NCBI GenBank assembly: GCA_947652605.1
Contig: OX393577.1
Coordinates: 4,712,868 to 4,776,867, forward strand
DNA: 64,000 nucleotides
Origin: Elmis aenea
Taxonomy: Eukaryota > Arthropoda > Insecta > Coleoptera > Elmidae
Reading direction: 5' to 3'
Below the pieces are notes generated by a model. It was not told the DNA's origin. It saw nothing but the letters and a program-made list of their open reading frames with translations, and made no database searches. Positions 1-11,053 of the stretch are shown piece after piece (the stretch's first letter is position 1; the number at the start of each line of letters is the position of its first letter). The translations under genes and the position numbers were made by a program.

Positions 1-6
1 TTCTAG

Positions 7-3000
7 ATTCAGTCAGCCTACAAGCAATTAATTCGAGATGTTGTCCTAACCCTTAGTACAACTAAAAATGATGCCGAGAAATTCGGAAATGATATTTTCC
101 ATTACGAAAAACGTCTCGCGGAAATATTCCCCGTAACATACGACTTACTCAATCCTTTGAACACGTATAATCCTATTAAAGTGTCAGAGCTCAAGTTTAC
201 TGCTTCTACGGTAAGGTCACTTACTTTAGGAAAACATTTTGGAGTAAGTGTGTTTTGTTTTAGCTTCCTTTGCAGGATATTTTAACAGCAATGTTCCCTG
301 AGTCTAACATAACAGGTGATACGGAAATTATTGTTACATCACCTGATTATTTGACGCAAGTTTCACAGATTGTGTCAAGCTCCGATAGGGCGGTATTAAA
401 TAATTATTTAATGTGGACTTTAGTGAGACAATATTTGCCTTATTTGTCTGAAGAATTTACGGAAGCGCTTCATTCATTTCAGTCAGAACTGATGGGTGAG
501 TTATTTTACAATGAAAAATTATATTTCACTGTACAATATTTGAAATTTGAGACTGACCATAGATAACTTCTAAACTGCAATAGATACAAGAACAAAACTT
601 TCTTATTATACAGAGCAACTTAGCAAAGTGACCTATTTATTTAAAAAAAAAAAAAAAATTAGGTAGATCTTTTTGCATTTTAAAACTTTTGCCATATTGG
701 GACCATGCATTAGAAATATATGGAGAATGAAAAAGGGTAATGATCTGAAATTTTGGTTATGACCATAATGGCATTTGATCTGTTTAATGAAAATATTTTC
801 AAGATGGCGACATTTCCGGAAATACCGGAAGTTGACATCTACTTTCTTATTTAAAAAAAAAAGGTCTATTTTTTACTCCTTGCTTGGATTAAACACATTA
901 TTTTAGAGGGACTTTGGATAGCGTTCCCTACACCTAAGTGCAGTCGTTTTTTAGATTTGTGGAGTTTTTTGACATTTTTTTGATTTTCATTATGATGCTT
1001 AATATTATCTACTGCCGCCATTTTTGAAGCGAAAACGCTCAAATTGAGACCATGCCTAGAAGAAACCTTGGAGTTCATATTGGAATTTTTGTAATCGATA
1101 AATTACTCACAGGGTGTCCAAAATTTAACTTTCTTTCAATGCAATTTAAGAACTCCAAGGTTTCTTCTAGCAACAGTCTTAATTTGAGCGTTGCCGCTTC
1201 AAAAATGGCGGCGGTAGATAATATTAAGCTATTAAGCATCACGATAATAATCAAAAAAATTTCAAAAAAGTCCAACAATCTAAAAAACTACTGCACTTAG
1301 GTATAGGGAACGCTATCCAAAGTCCCTCTAAAATAACATGTTTAATCCAAAAAAGCAATAAAAAATAGACCATTGTATTTGAAATAAGAAAGTAGATGTC
1401 AACTTTCGGCATTTCCGGAAGTGTCGCCATCTTGAAAATATTTGCATTAAACAGATCATATGCCATCATGGCCATAACCAAAATTTCAGATCAATACCCT
1501 CTTTCGTTCTTCATATATTTTTAATGCCCGGTCCCAATCAATCACACTGTGTATGAAAGAGATTTTTTAACAGGCTTCCACGAGCCAATAAAACGTTGGG
1601 AAGTATGTGCAAACCTGGTGCACAGGTTTATGGGTCTAGCAATAGAATCAATGTTAGAGAAAAAGAATCCCATTTCAGCAGACACCATGCATACTGTTAA
1701 AAATATGTTTGAAAATATCCGATCCACGGCAGAAGTAAAATTGGATAATTTTAAAATTACAACAGATTTGGGTAGACATTTATCAAATAAGGTAAGCAAA
1801 CTTGAAGAGTGTAATGAAGAAAACGCAATTTTAATTAATAACCAACACAATTTATCTCAGTGTCATTTGAAGTGCAACACAGTTTTCCCAAATTTGACCT
1901 AAAGTATTGAGTCAAAAATGTTATTTTTAGATTGCAGCTCTGAACTTACAAATAGGCCTTCCTGAAGCTACGAAAAACGAAACATACATTAAAAATTATC
2001 ACAACAAACTGATCATTTTAAAAGCTAATTTATTCGAAAGCTTCAAATATGGCATTCAATTTTTGAAGAAAACTGAAGAGCACCGATTGAAAGTGCCCAG
2101 ATTGGAAGACAATTTGTTAGTGTATGCTCTTAAACGTCCACCAGCAGTTAGTTTTTCTGCTGCCACAAATACTATTATTATTCCCAGGACACTTCTCATA
2201 GAACCAGCTTTTGAGAATAAATATCCAAAGTAAGTAATGTGATATGATGCACAGCAAGTGTAGTTTAACTTTCTCTAAAGCAGTGTTTCTCAAACAATTC
2301 TATGGGGCCCTCTGTAAGAATTTAACTTTGAAAGGAGCCCTTAGAGTAAAAAGTTTGAGAAACACTGCTATGTGAATTTGTTTAAAAGCAGTAGTTACAT
2401 CATGCAAATTATACAGTGTGTCCAAAAGAGAAAAAATCTCTATCAAATGAGTATAATATAGGGGTATCTTGTCATTTTAATAAATTCAATTGTTTTTCAT
2501 TGTGCTTTTGTTATTCGGAAAAAAATATTGTCTTATTGTGGAAAACTAAGTACCAAACAACTTTTATTCAAAACATTTTCCCCTAAAGTGGATATTTACT
2601 AAGATATATAGCATATTCCATACCTTTTGGACACACTGTATATCTTTACTTTATGTTATTAATTAGCAATGGAGTACACTAAAATCTTTTTTCAGTGCCA
2701 TAAATTATGGCCGCCTTGGAATAGAGATAGCATATGCGGTCATGGAGAGTTTATTGCCGTACAAAAGTGCTTGGGGTGGAGACTTGAAGCTATTATCACC
2801 ATATCACATAATTGTTAATGATTCAGTGGATGCCATTAGTGATCGTACTACTTGTTTAACCAATTTCATTAAGGATCAACATTTTGCTCCTGATAACCTG
2901 GCAGAAAAAACATCGAAATCAACTCTGAAGCATCTCGCTGCTATAACACTAGCGCATGAAGTAAGTTGCAACAACATTTATGTGGTTTGTTGGTAATCTT

Positions 3001-6000
3001 TTTTTTTTTTTAGGCACTTAAAAGCGTACTCAAGGAAACTGCTCATGTACACCAACCTGCTTTGGAAACTTTCGAAGATTCTGCACTTTTCTTCCTAATT
3101 TATGCACAGGTAAATATAAAACATTACAAAAAAATTAACTAGTCTTTTCCAAGACGTTGTATGTGTGAGTGTTAGTTTTCAAAGCCAAGTGTTTTCTCGC
3201 CACTGTGTTCCAAAACCTTTTGCGTGTGCAAAATATTACTTTTCTTTTTACTTTATCTCCATGAAAACCAGTGGCCAGGAAGAAACTATCAGTTTTGTCT
3301 GTGTCAAATTAGGGTACCTCTCACTGAACATACGGCAAGTTTTTTCAATAATCTTGTGACATTCTTCATGAATATAAAATTAGTTCAAAATATTTGTGTT
3401 TGAATACTTTTGATTTTCCATTTTCATGGATACTTCAGACAGTCGCGATAAAAGTGGTTGATAGTTGTCGTTGTCATTTCCCAAGGCTTACTATTTAAAA
3501 ATCTTACAATTATCTCTTAACTTTATCAAAACTTCTTAATAACTCGGAAATTATTGCAGATAGGTATAGGAAATGCTAATACAGATTGATACAGAATGTA
3601 ATTTTGCATTAGAAAATGAAAAAAAAGTTTGGGCATTGTATTTGAAAAAAACGAGTTTTAGTGGTCTGAAGTTGTATTAAATGAAAATTAAATTTTGGAC
3701 ACCCTGTAAGTAATGCATCGATTGCAAAAATTCCAGTATTATTTCCAGGGATGGAAAACGTAACGTCACGATACCCGATAACGTTATAATAACGATTCAA
3801 CTACAATTTTTATACAATAACGTAACGATATTTTAGTAACGTTATATAACGTTATAATAACCGATAACGTTTCATTAAAAGTTATTTTGTATCGTTATTC
3901 TCTATGAATTAAATTTTTATATGGCGTTCTTTTTATTTTCAGAAGATGTAATATTTTGTTTGAGTTTTAGAAATTAAAATGAAAATAAAATATCTCAACG
4001 TAATTTTGTACTATTTTTTAAATTTGCATTTACAGATCCCAAAAATAATTTCAGAGTTACAAATAAAAATTATTTTTATAACGTTATATATGGTGCTTTT
4101 TTCGATGCTCACCATTGCTATCTTGGAAACGGTAAGAGATACAAGGTCGGTTAGATAAGAGAAAAGTTGCACATTTTTATGGCGATTGAGAATCTGAAAA
4201 GAAATCGTGGATATTTTGATTCGTTTTTGATTTATTACAAAAAAACTAAAAAATGTGATTTTAGAAAAATATTATATCTTCCCTACCACTGACACTATTT
4301 AATTTAAACTTGGTAACTGTATGTTTTTGACCGTCCTGGTTTGATGACGTCAACAGAAATTTTCTAAGCCTTCTAGATTTCAAGTTGCGATAGTCAACTT
4401 TTTTATTTCTTATGGCCGCCATATTGGATTTTTACACCATCAGACAAACAAAAAAATTTGCTTTTCAGATTTGTAACCAACATCCTCTTTTTCTTTCAAA
4501 AAACTTGTTGAAATTTGAAAATTTATATAAATAATCTATAAAATCGCGAATGTTCTTAAAAACAATTGAAATTATAATATAAATAAAAGTGACACAGCAT
4601 TTTATAGGTCTAATAAAATAACGAAATGACAATAAATTTAAAACACCAGATAAATAATTATTTAAATTGTTTAAAGTGCTCGCCGTTATGTATGATGTAG
4701 TGGTTTGTTCTTAAATTTATTTTGTCCACTGCCTTTAGGATAGTTTGTCTCGAAATAGAGTCGAAAGCATTTTTGATTTTACGGCGAAGAAGTTCAACCT
4801 TTTTCGTCAGGGTTGCATAAACAACATCAATGTAAAAGTAACCCATAGGCGTTAAACATGGCGATCGCGGAGGCCAATGAACAGGACCAAGTCATAAATT
4901 TTGAAAGCGTACAACTAAATTAATATCCTTTTACATTGCGGGCGTTGTGAGGACCAGCTCCTTCTTGCTGAAACTACTGATGATTTTGAATTGTTAATAA
5001 TCGCAATTCGCCTAACATATCATAAAAATAAACTGAAGTAGCTGCCAGTAGCAGCTCCACAGCCACTTCTTTATTTTTTCAAGTTTTTGCCCTTCGATAT
5101 TTGTTTGTTTGTTTGTTTGTTCGTTCGTTTGTCGGTCGTCGTTCGTCGTTTGACGGTCGTCGTTCGTCGTTCTTCGGTCGTCGTTCGTCAGTCGTCGGTC
5201 GTCGTTCGTCGTTCGTCGTTCGAAGGTCGGCGTTCGGCGGTCGTCGTTCGTCATTCGACGATCGTCGTTCGTCGTTCTTCGGTCGTCGTTCGTCGTTCTT
5301 CGGTCGTCGTTCTTCGGTCGTCGGTCGTCGTTCGTCGGTCGTCGGCCATCGTTCTTCGGTCGTCGTTCGTCTTCCGTCGTTCGACGGTCGTCGTTTGTCT
5401 TCCGTCGTTCGTCTTCCGTCGTTCATCGGTCGTCGTTTGTCTTCCGTCGTCGTTCGTCGGCCGTCGTTCTTCGGTCGTCGTTCGTCGGTCGTCGTTCGTC
5501 TTCCGTCGGTCGTCGTTCGTCGGTCGACGTTCGTCGGCCGTCGTTCTTTGGTCGTCGTTCGTCATTCGACGGTCGTCGTTCGTCGTTCTTCGGTCGTCGT
5601 TCTTCGGTCGTCGTTCGTCGGTCGTCGGTTATCGTTCTTCGGTCGTCGTTCGTCTTCCGTTGTCGTTCGTCTTTCGTCGGTCGTCGTTCGTCGGTCGACG
5701 GTCGTCGGCCGTCGTTCTTCGGTCGTCGTTCGTCGGTCGTCGTTCGTCTTCCGTCGTTCGTCGGTCGACGGTCGTCGTTCGTCGGCCGTCGTTCTTCGGT
5801 CGTCGTTCGACGGTCGTCGTTCGTCATTCGACGGTCGTCGTTCGTCGTTCTTCGGTCGTCGTTCTTCGGTCGTCGTTCGACGGTCGTCAGTCGTCGTTCG
5901 TCGGCCATCGTTCTTCGGTCGTCGTTCGTCTTCCGTCATTCGTCGTTCGTCTTCCGTCGTTCGTCTTCCGTCGTTCATCGGTCGTCGTTCGTCTTCCATC

Positions 6001-8938
6001 GTTCGTCGTTCGTCGGTTGACGGTCGTCGGTCGTCGGCCGTCGTTTTTCGGTCGTCGTTCGTCTTCCGTCGTTCGTCGTTCGTCTTCCGTCGTTCAACGG
6101 TCGTCGTTCGTCTTCCGTCGTTCGTCGTTCGTCTTCCGTCGTTCGCCGTTCGTCTTCCGTCGGTCGTCGTTCGTCTTCCGTCGTTCGTCGTTCGTCTTCC
6201 GCCGTTCGTCGGTCGTCGTTCGTCTTCCGTCGTTCGTCGGTCGTCGTTCGACGGTCGCCGTTCGCCGGACGTCGTTCGTTAGTTTTTTTTATTTATTTAC
6301 ATACAATTTACACATATAAATAAACAAGTTTTTTTAAAGAAAAAAGGTATCTTGGTTACCAATCTAAAAAGATAATTTTTGTGTGTCTGATGGTGTTAAA
6401 ATACAATATGGCGGCCATAAGAAATAAAAAACTTGACTATCCCAACTTGAAATCTAGAAGGCTTAGAAAATTTCTGTTGACGTCATCAAAATCAGGAAGG
6501 TCAAAAACATACAGTTACCAAGTTTAAATTAAATAGCGTCAATGGTAGGGAAGATAATAATATTTTTCTAAAATCACATTTTTTAGTTTTTTTGTAATAA
6601 ATCAAAAACGAATCAAAATATCCCCGATTTCTTTTCAGATTCTCAATCGCCATAAAAATGTGCAACTTTTCTCTTATCTAACCGACCTTGTATCTCTTAC
6701 CGTTTCCAAGATAGCAATGGTGAGCATCGAAAAAAGCACCACCCTGTATATCATAATGTATGTAGCGTTATGTAACGTTATATAACATAACAATTCATTT
6801 TTTTAATGTTATTTATAACGTTATGTAACAAAAACAAATAATAAATAACGTTATACAATAACGTAACGATTTAAAACGTTATTCCATCCCTGATTATCTC
6901 CAAGGTTTCTTCTAGGCATGGTCTAAATTTAAGCGTTTTTTCTTCAAAAATGGCGGGTTAGACAATATTAAGCATCACGATGAAAACCAAAAAATTTTCA
7001 AAAAAGTCCAAAAATCTAAAAAACGACTGCACGGGTATAGGCAATGCTATCAAAAGTCCCTCTGAAATAACGTTTAAAATCCAAAAATGCAATAAAAAAT
7101 AGACCATTGTATTTCAAATAAGAAAGTAGACGTCAACTTTCGGTATTTCCGGAAGTGTCGCTATTTTGAAAATATTTTCATTAAACAGATCATATGCCAT
7201 TATGGTCATAACCAAAATTTCAGATCAATACTCTTTTTCATTCCTCATATATTTCTAATGCACGGTCCCAATCAACCACCCCGTATAATAACCAAGAAAA
7301 ATCACTGTCCAAAAATTACTGAAATCACATCATTACGAAAATCTGGTAGACCCTTGACTTTTTTCCAATTTTGCCAAGTTCATTCGCTTCGACTTTTATT
7401 TCTGCACTGCTTTTTCCTTTAAACTGATTCTCTATCTCTTATAGTTTTTGATATTTCTGTAGTAATCATTAAAAACAACTAACAGCATGTATTGATGTCA
7501 ACAAGAATTGATCATTTTATTTCTTTTGATGACAACCCGATTTATGCTTCCTTGGTTTTGATCTAACACTCTCCTGCAATTTTGCATTACCATACATTAT
7601 GTTCAAAGAATTTTATTCATAATTATTATAAAGATATTTTATTAATTTAATGTTTATTTTCAGTCCCAGTGCTCTATGGAAACGAAACAACAAGAAATGT
7701 TTGATACTGTAGTTAATTTTAAAATATCCCAACAATCTTTGTAAGTATAAATAATTACGTATAATTTATTATGATTTACACCCAGTTTCTCAATTTTTTT
7801 AAAGCTGTCAAGTCAAAGGCAAATAAGTTTTCAAGATTAATATTGCTTTGTAAGTACCAAACTTATTAGGCAATATACAGGGTGTCCCACAAGGTATGCC
7901 TTCGCAAATTTTTGCGTAAATCGAATGTTTAGGACCTAAATAAAACGTTTCTAGCAAAAAAAAAAAATAATTTGTCCCTTTATATACAGGATGTCCCAGT
8001 TATGGTGAACAGCATGGATCTCGTATACATTAAGATATAGAAAGTTGTTTAAATGGGTCAAAATGATCTATGATTCAAGAGCAACTGTTCTAAAAAAAAA
8101 ACCTTAAAAAAAGAAACAGTTTTTGCGCTATTGATAAAAAACAAAACACATCAGGTTTTCAAATCTACACAAAAATGTGCCCCAATAATTTCGAAAAATA
8201 TTTTGAGTAATTTCAATTAAGCAAGTTATAAGCAAAAATGAGTCAACAAATTTTATCTATATACATTTGTTTCTGGTTTTCTAACATCATCTTTCTTATT
8301 TTAAATACGGCGGTGTTAAAATAACAAAAACAAATGAAGATGGGTAAAATTTATTGACACATTTCAGACCTACGCAAAAAGTGCTTCAATAATGTCAAAA
8401 AATATTCTGAGTGTGATTTTAAATAAGCAAGTTATAAGCTAAAATCAAAAACCTGTTCTGTTTTGTTTTTTATCAATAGCACAAAAACGATCAATTGTTT
8501 TTTTCATAGAACAGTTGCTCTTAAATTAAAGATCATTTTGAGCCATCTAACCAACTCTGTATCTCTTACGGTTAACGAGATCCCCATGCTGTTCACTATA
8601 ACTGGGATACCCTGTATATAAAGGGACACATAAACATTATTTTTTGTTGCTAAAGACGTTTTATTTAGATCCTAAACATTCAAATTATGCAAAAATTAGT
8701 GAAGGCATACCTTGTGGGACACCCTGTATCCAAAAGTTATTTCAAATGTGATGCAGTTTCTTTTTAAGTTTACCTACTGTTTGTTGAAACAACAACATTT
8801 TGTATGAATATTAATGCAGTAGTAAATAAAATTTTCTTCTTTTTCAGATTTCAAGCAGCTTGGTGGCAAATTCCAGAATTTGCGGGATCATTAGACTGTA
8901 ACTTTAATAATGCAAAAAAATGCAGTGATATTTTTTAA
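7..8938 (+). CDS. M13 (neprilysin/ECE-like) metallopeptidase homologue, catalytically dead, 5' end outside window
   Basis: Exons by splice sites and phase: 7-210 (start uncertain, 7 or 13), 276-495, 1574-1791, 1931-2229, 2696-2960, 3014-3109, 7664-7740, 8848-8938 (stop TAA); 489 codons remain in frame across all junctions. M13 landmarks appear in order: a helical stretch ending EKRLAEIF, then NNYLMWTLVRQYLPYLS (the family's NYxxW region), KRWEVCANLV (RWxxC), RTLLIEPAF (P-x-x-L-x-P type), AINYGRLGIEIAYAVMES, ALFFLIYAQ (LFFLxxAQ) and a final cysteine-containing tail ending KKCSDIF. In active members the GxxIxHExxH zinc motif sits where IAYAVMES is found, so both His and the Glu are replaced; the ExxxD helix reads AAITLAHEV and also lacks the acidic ligands. 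The membrane anchor would lie upstream. The inferred role is a secreted or membrane pseudo-peptidase (binding or scaffold); insects are known to carry many Nepl paralogues with lost catalysis. Intron 6 (3110-7663) is filled with nested repeats. Confidence 0.85.
690..1550. mobile_element. Fold-back (MITE-like) element, family A, in intron 2 of the M13 gene
   Basis: The two arms are long inverted repeats: the stretch from TTGGGACCATGCATTAGAAA (about 697) through the Pu/Py-rich CATTTCCGGAAA region to about 1060 is matched in reverse complement by about 1165-1540, ending GGTCCCAATCAATCACACTG. The centre (about 1069-1160) carries a CAGGGTGTCCAAAATTTAA terminus of another element. A second, split copy of family A flanks the hAT-like insertion at 3746-6892 (right arm 6893-7290). 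The right end lies only about 25 bp before the 3' splice site of the exon at 1574. Confidence 0.75.
2281..2367. mobile_element. Small hAT-like MITE, CAGTGTTTCTCAAAC termini
   Basis: An 87 bp unit begins CAGTGTTTCTCAAAC and ends with its reverse complement GTTTGAGAAACACTG. Such CAGTG-type ends are typical of hAT non-autonomous elements. No convincing 8 bp target duplication is visible (CTCTAAAG against CTATGTGA). A related element lies at 57687-57892. Confidence 0.65.
2412..2640. mobile_element. Short TA-flanked MITE, TACAGTGTGTCCAAAAG termini
   Basis: A 229 bp unit begins TACAGTGTGTCCAAAAG and ends CTTTTGGACACACTGTA, nearly perfect terminal inverted repeats next to TA. It belongs to the TACAGGGTG-type superfamily seen all over the window. 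It sits just upstream of the exon starting at 2696. Confidence 0.75.
4655..4995 (-). pseudogene. Mariner-like transposase C-terminal remnant
   Basis: Reading the - strand, a first segment (about 4994-4930) gives FQQEGAGPHNARNVK, matching the FQQDGAPxH block of mariner/SETMAR-like transposases. After a frame change, VHWPPRSPCLTPMGYFY follows, matching WPPRSPDLTPLDFFLWG, then a helical tail to HNGEHFKQFK, matching the (G)xHFE C-terminus. The third catalytic Asp (in PLD) is Gly here and the frame is broken, so the copy is dead. It lies in the centre of the CACCCTGTA-bounded fold-back and may be what is left of its transposase. Confidence 0.7.
5099..6279. repeat. TCG-rich minisatellite, about 1.2 kb, almost free of A on the + strand
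   Basis: The tract opens with GTTTGTTTG repeats and continues as imperfect 7-16 bp units built from GTCGTCGTTCGTC, GTTCTTCGGTCGTC, GTCTTCCGTC and GTTCGACGGTCGTC. It is strongly strand-asymmetric: adenine is rare on the + strand. Because the units lack stop codons, several frames on both strands stay open for hundreds of codons (Arg-Arg-Ser-Ser type on +, Asp-Glu-Arg-Arg type on -). These are by-products of the repeat, not genes. Confidence 0.95.
6893..7290. mobile_element. Right arm of fold-back family A, split by the hAT-like insertion
   Basis: The sequence closely follows 1163-1545 (blocks GGTTTCTTCTAGGCATGGTC, CATTTCCGGAAGTGTCGC style, GCATTAAACAGATCATATG), ending CGGTCCCAATCAACCACCCC. 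The matching left part lies at about 3540-3745 with ATTTTGGACACCCTGTAAGT. Joining both sides across 3746-6892 gives a plausible pre-insertion element. Confidence 0.65.
7876..8728. mobile_element. Nested TACAGGGTG fold-back pair in the last M13 intron
   Basis: The outer element begins TACAGGGTGTCCCACAAGGT at 7876 and ends with ACCTTGTGGGACACCCTGTA at 8728. A second element lies inside it, from TACAGGATGTCCCAGTTATG (7985) to ACTGGGATACCCTGTA (8616). Its arms include GAACAGCATGGATCTCG and the inverted GAGATCCCCATGCTGTTC. A further internal inverted pair around AAAAAACAAAACA (8140-8480) forms the centre. TA flanks both. Confidence 0.8.
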
Positions 8939-9850
8939 AGTGGCTGAACAAAATATTTAATTTTTAACGCTGTAATGAGGCAGTACTGTCAAGTTTTATT
9001 TTATTTTATTAGCATTTTAATCAGTGGTAAGCTCAAACAAAACTATAGCTCAAAAAAAAAATTTAGTCGACAATTTACTTTATTAAAAAAATCTACAAAT
9101 TAAAATTATATAGTTAAGTTTTTTTTGTTAAACATTTAAATTATTAATGAGCTGAAAACAAGTATTATAGTAATATGTTTTATTTTAGTTTAAAAGTGAG
9201 TTTGTATTTGTGTTTATTTAATAAAAAAACTGTTCCTGTATTTGTCGGCTTGTCACTGATTATCTTGCGCTTACTTTAATTTATAAATAAATCAATCTGA
9301 ACATTTCCATTTCAACAGATTTTATTCGTGACTATTAATGAAGTGTACTTTAGTGATAATCGAAAGTATGTAAAGTATTATGTGTTAATTTTTGTATAAA
9401 AGACAAGTATTTATACTCCTAGATGTTTTTCAATTTTAGTGGTAAGGCTAAATATATTTTTCTATGTAGATTGTATGCGTATGCTCAATGTACTTAAAGG
9501 TATAAATGTTGATTTAGAAAATTATTTTATTATACAAAAATTTATTTGTGTAAAATAAAGTTTTAAGTTCCATTAAATGTAAATAGTTTACATTAAAGAT
9601 ATAAAAAGAAAACGCTGTATTTATTTTAATTTATCCAATTAAAAGTAAATTATGAGAGAATATGCATCGTGTGTATCTTTATTTAAAATATCTTAGTCTA
9701 CAATAATTTTAACAGAACACTATCTATTATGTTACTAAATTTGTGCAAAATTTAACATTTGATGCCTATAAATAAACAGAATTTTTCCTTTCTCATTTGT
9801 TTTATTTATCATTCCTTTAACATGTTTCATATTTTGGCGTAGAAACGCAC

Positions 9851-10511
9851 ATTTTAGTTTAAATGTTTATTTACCACCAGAGATTTCACAAATGATCCTA
9901 TGCAACTTCTGTGATCCTAATACTTCAACCCAAGTTTTCGCACTAATAAGGCGACAAAAATCGGCTTATAAAGTCACAAAAGATCTTTCCGCACTTCTGT
10001 GATCCTAATACTTTAAAAGTTTAAACTTAAACCAATTTCTGGCGCGAAGAAAATCCAAGACATAATTTCTTTTGATTCCGGTACCAGGATCACAGAAACG
10101 AGAAGAGGTGACATGTGCGCTGCAAGCGATTTTGTCAACAAATTTTGCAAGAGAAATTGAGTTGAGGTATCAGGATCACAGGAGTTGCATGGGATTGTTT
10201 GTGATGTTACACGGGAGGCGGGCCTCTTGGTGGTGAATAACTAAGCTAAAATATTTGACAGTTTTCTGCAATTTAGGACTTATTTATGCAGTTTTATTGT
10301 TATTGAAAATCCAAGACAAATAGATTGTTTTGAACTCCGGTACCAGGATCACAGAAACGAGAACAGGTGACATGTACGCCCAAAGCGATTTTACCTACGA
10401 ATTTTGCAAGAGAAATTGAGTTGAAGTATCAGGATCACAGGAGTTGCATGGGATTGTTTGCGACTTTACACGGGAGGCGGGCCTCCTGGTGGTGAATAGC
10501 TAAACTAAAAT
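9851..10511. mobile_element. Terminal-inverted-repeat element with internal direct duplication, between M13 gene and PELP1
   Basis: The left end ATTTTAGTTTAAATGTTTAT plus ACCACCAGAG is inverted at the right end, CTGGTGGTGAATAGCTAAAC at 10484-10511. Motifs ATCCTATGCAACTTCTGTGA and their inverted TCACAGGAGTTGCATGGGAT occur inside. A block of about 259 bp starting CCGGTACCAGGATCACAGAA at 10078 is repeated directly from about 10337, with small differences. The rest of the 2.1 kb intergenic stretch 8939-11053 is AT-rich, holds the presumed 3' UTR of the M13 gene (AATAAA-type signals near 9285 and 9555), and shows no gene. Confidence 0.65.
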
Positions 10512-11053
10512 GTTTAGGCAGTTTTCTGCAATTTAGACTTATTTTTGCAGTTTTCTTGTTATTCGATGCATTCTTAACCATCTGATGAGTCGAGTGTTGC
10601 ATACGATGAAATAAAACAAAAGATATTGTAATATTTTTATCATTTTAATAAATATTAACATAAATGTGAAGAAATAACAATTTTAAAGTCAAAACTGATA
10701 ACTTACTTATCATTATGATATATGTGGAGAAAAAGAAGCTTTTTTTATTTAAAGTTTTATTAATATACTCACAAATTTTGTGTATTTTTTCCCCCCCTTT
10801 TACTTCATGCATCAGTTTTGGTGCTCCAGTTTAATACATACCTACTTCGCTATTAATAAAAAATAACAATTAAAAACGCCAACTTACATGATCAGACACC
10901 AATTTTTGGGATTCCCTGTAAATAAATCCATAGGAATAGCTTTTAATAAATATTTTACCATGTACCTATATTTTCTTGATGTTTTTATTTAAAGTTTTAC
11001 AAAAAAAAACGTTTACATGAAAAAAAAAACAAATTCAACAAATCAAATCAACT

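Larger units (their letters stand above)
4085..6750. mobile_element. Fold-back element nested in the hAT-like element
   Basis: The left arm (about 4085-4640, TATATGGTGCTTTTTTCGAT onwards) is inverted at about 6310-6750, ending AAAGCACCACCCTGTATA. Arms are roughly 430-550 bp and still closely matched, including blocks such as ATCTAACCGACCTTGTATCT. The unique centre holds a mariner-type transposase remnant (4655-4995) and the TCG satellite (5099-6279). TA lies at the borders, as for Tc1/mariner-type insertion. Confidence 0.75.
3746..6892. mobile_element. hAT-like non-autonomous element (3147 bp) with internal fold-back and satellite
   Basis: The left end is CAGGGATGGAAAACGTAACG; the right end reads AACGTTATTCCATCCCTG, its inverted complement. 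The flanks are ATTATTTC (3738-3745) and ATTATCTC (6893-6900), an 8 bp target duplication with one mismatch, the size expected for hAT. Subterminal regions (3760-3890 and 6770-6885) are built of palindromic ATAACGTTAT-type units. The body is a second fold-back (about 4085-6750). The element sits inside a copy of fold-back family A, left part about 3540-3745, right arm 6893-7290. Confidence 0.75.

Noticed and set aside
5079..6319. Long open frames on both strands (up to 410 codons) of Arg/Ser/Val or Asp/Glu/Arg repeats
   Set aside because: They are produced by stop-free TCG-type satellite units. Several overlapping frames are open at once, no domain is visible and no splice context supports them.
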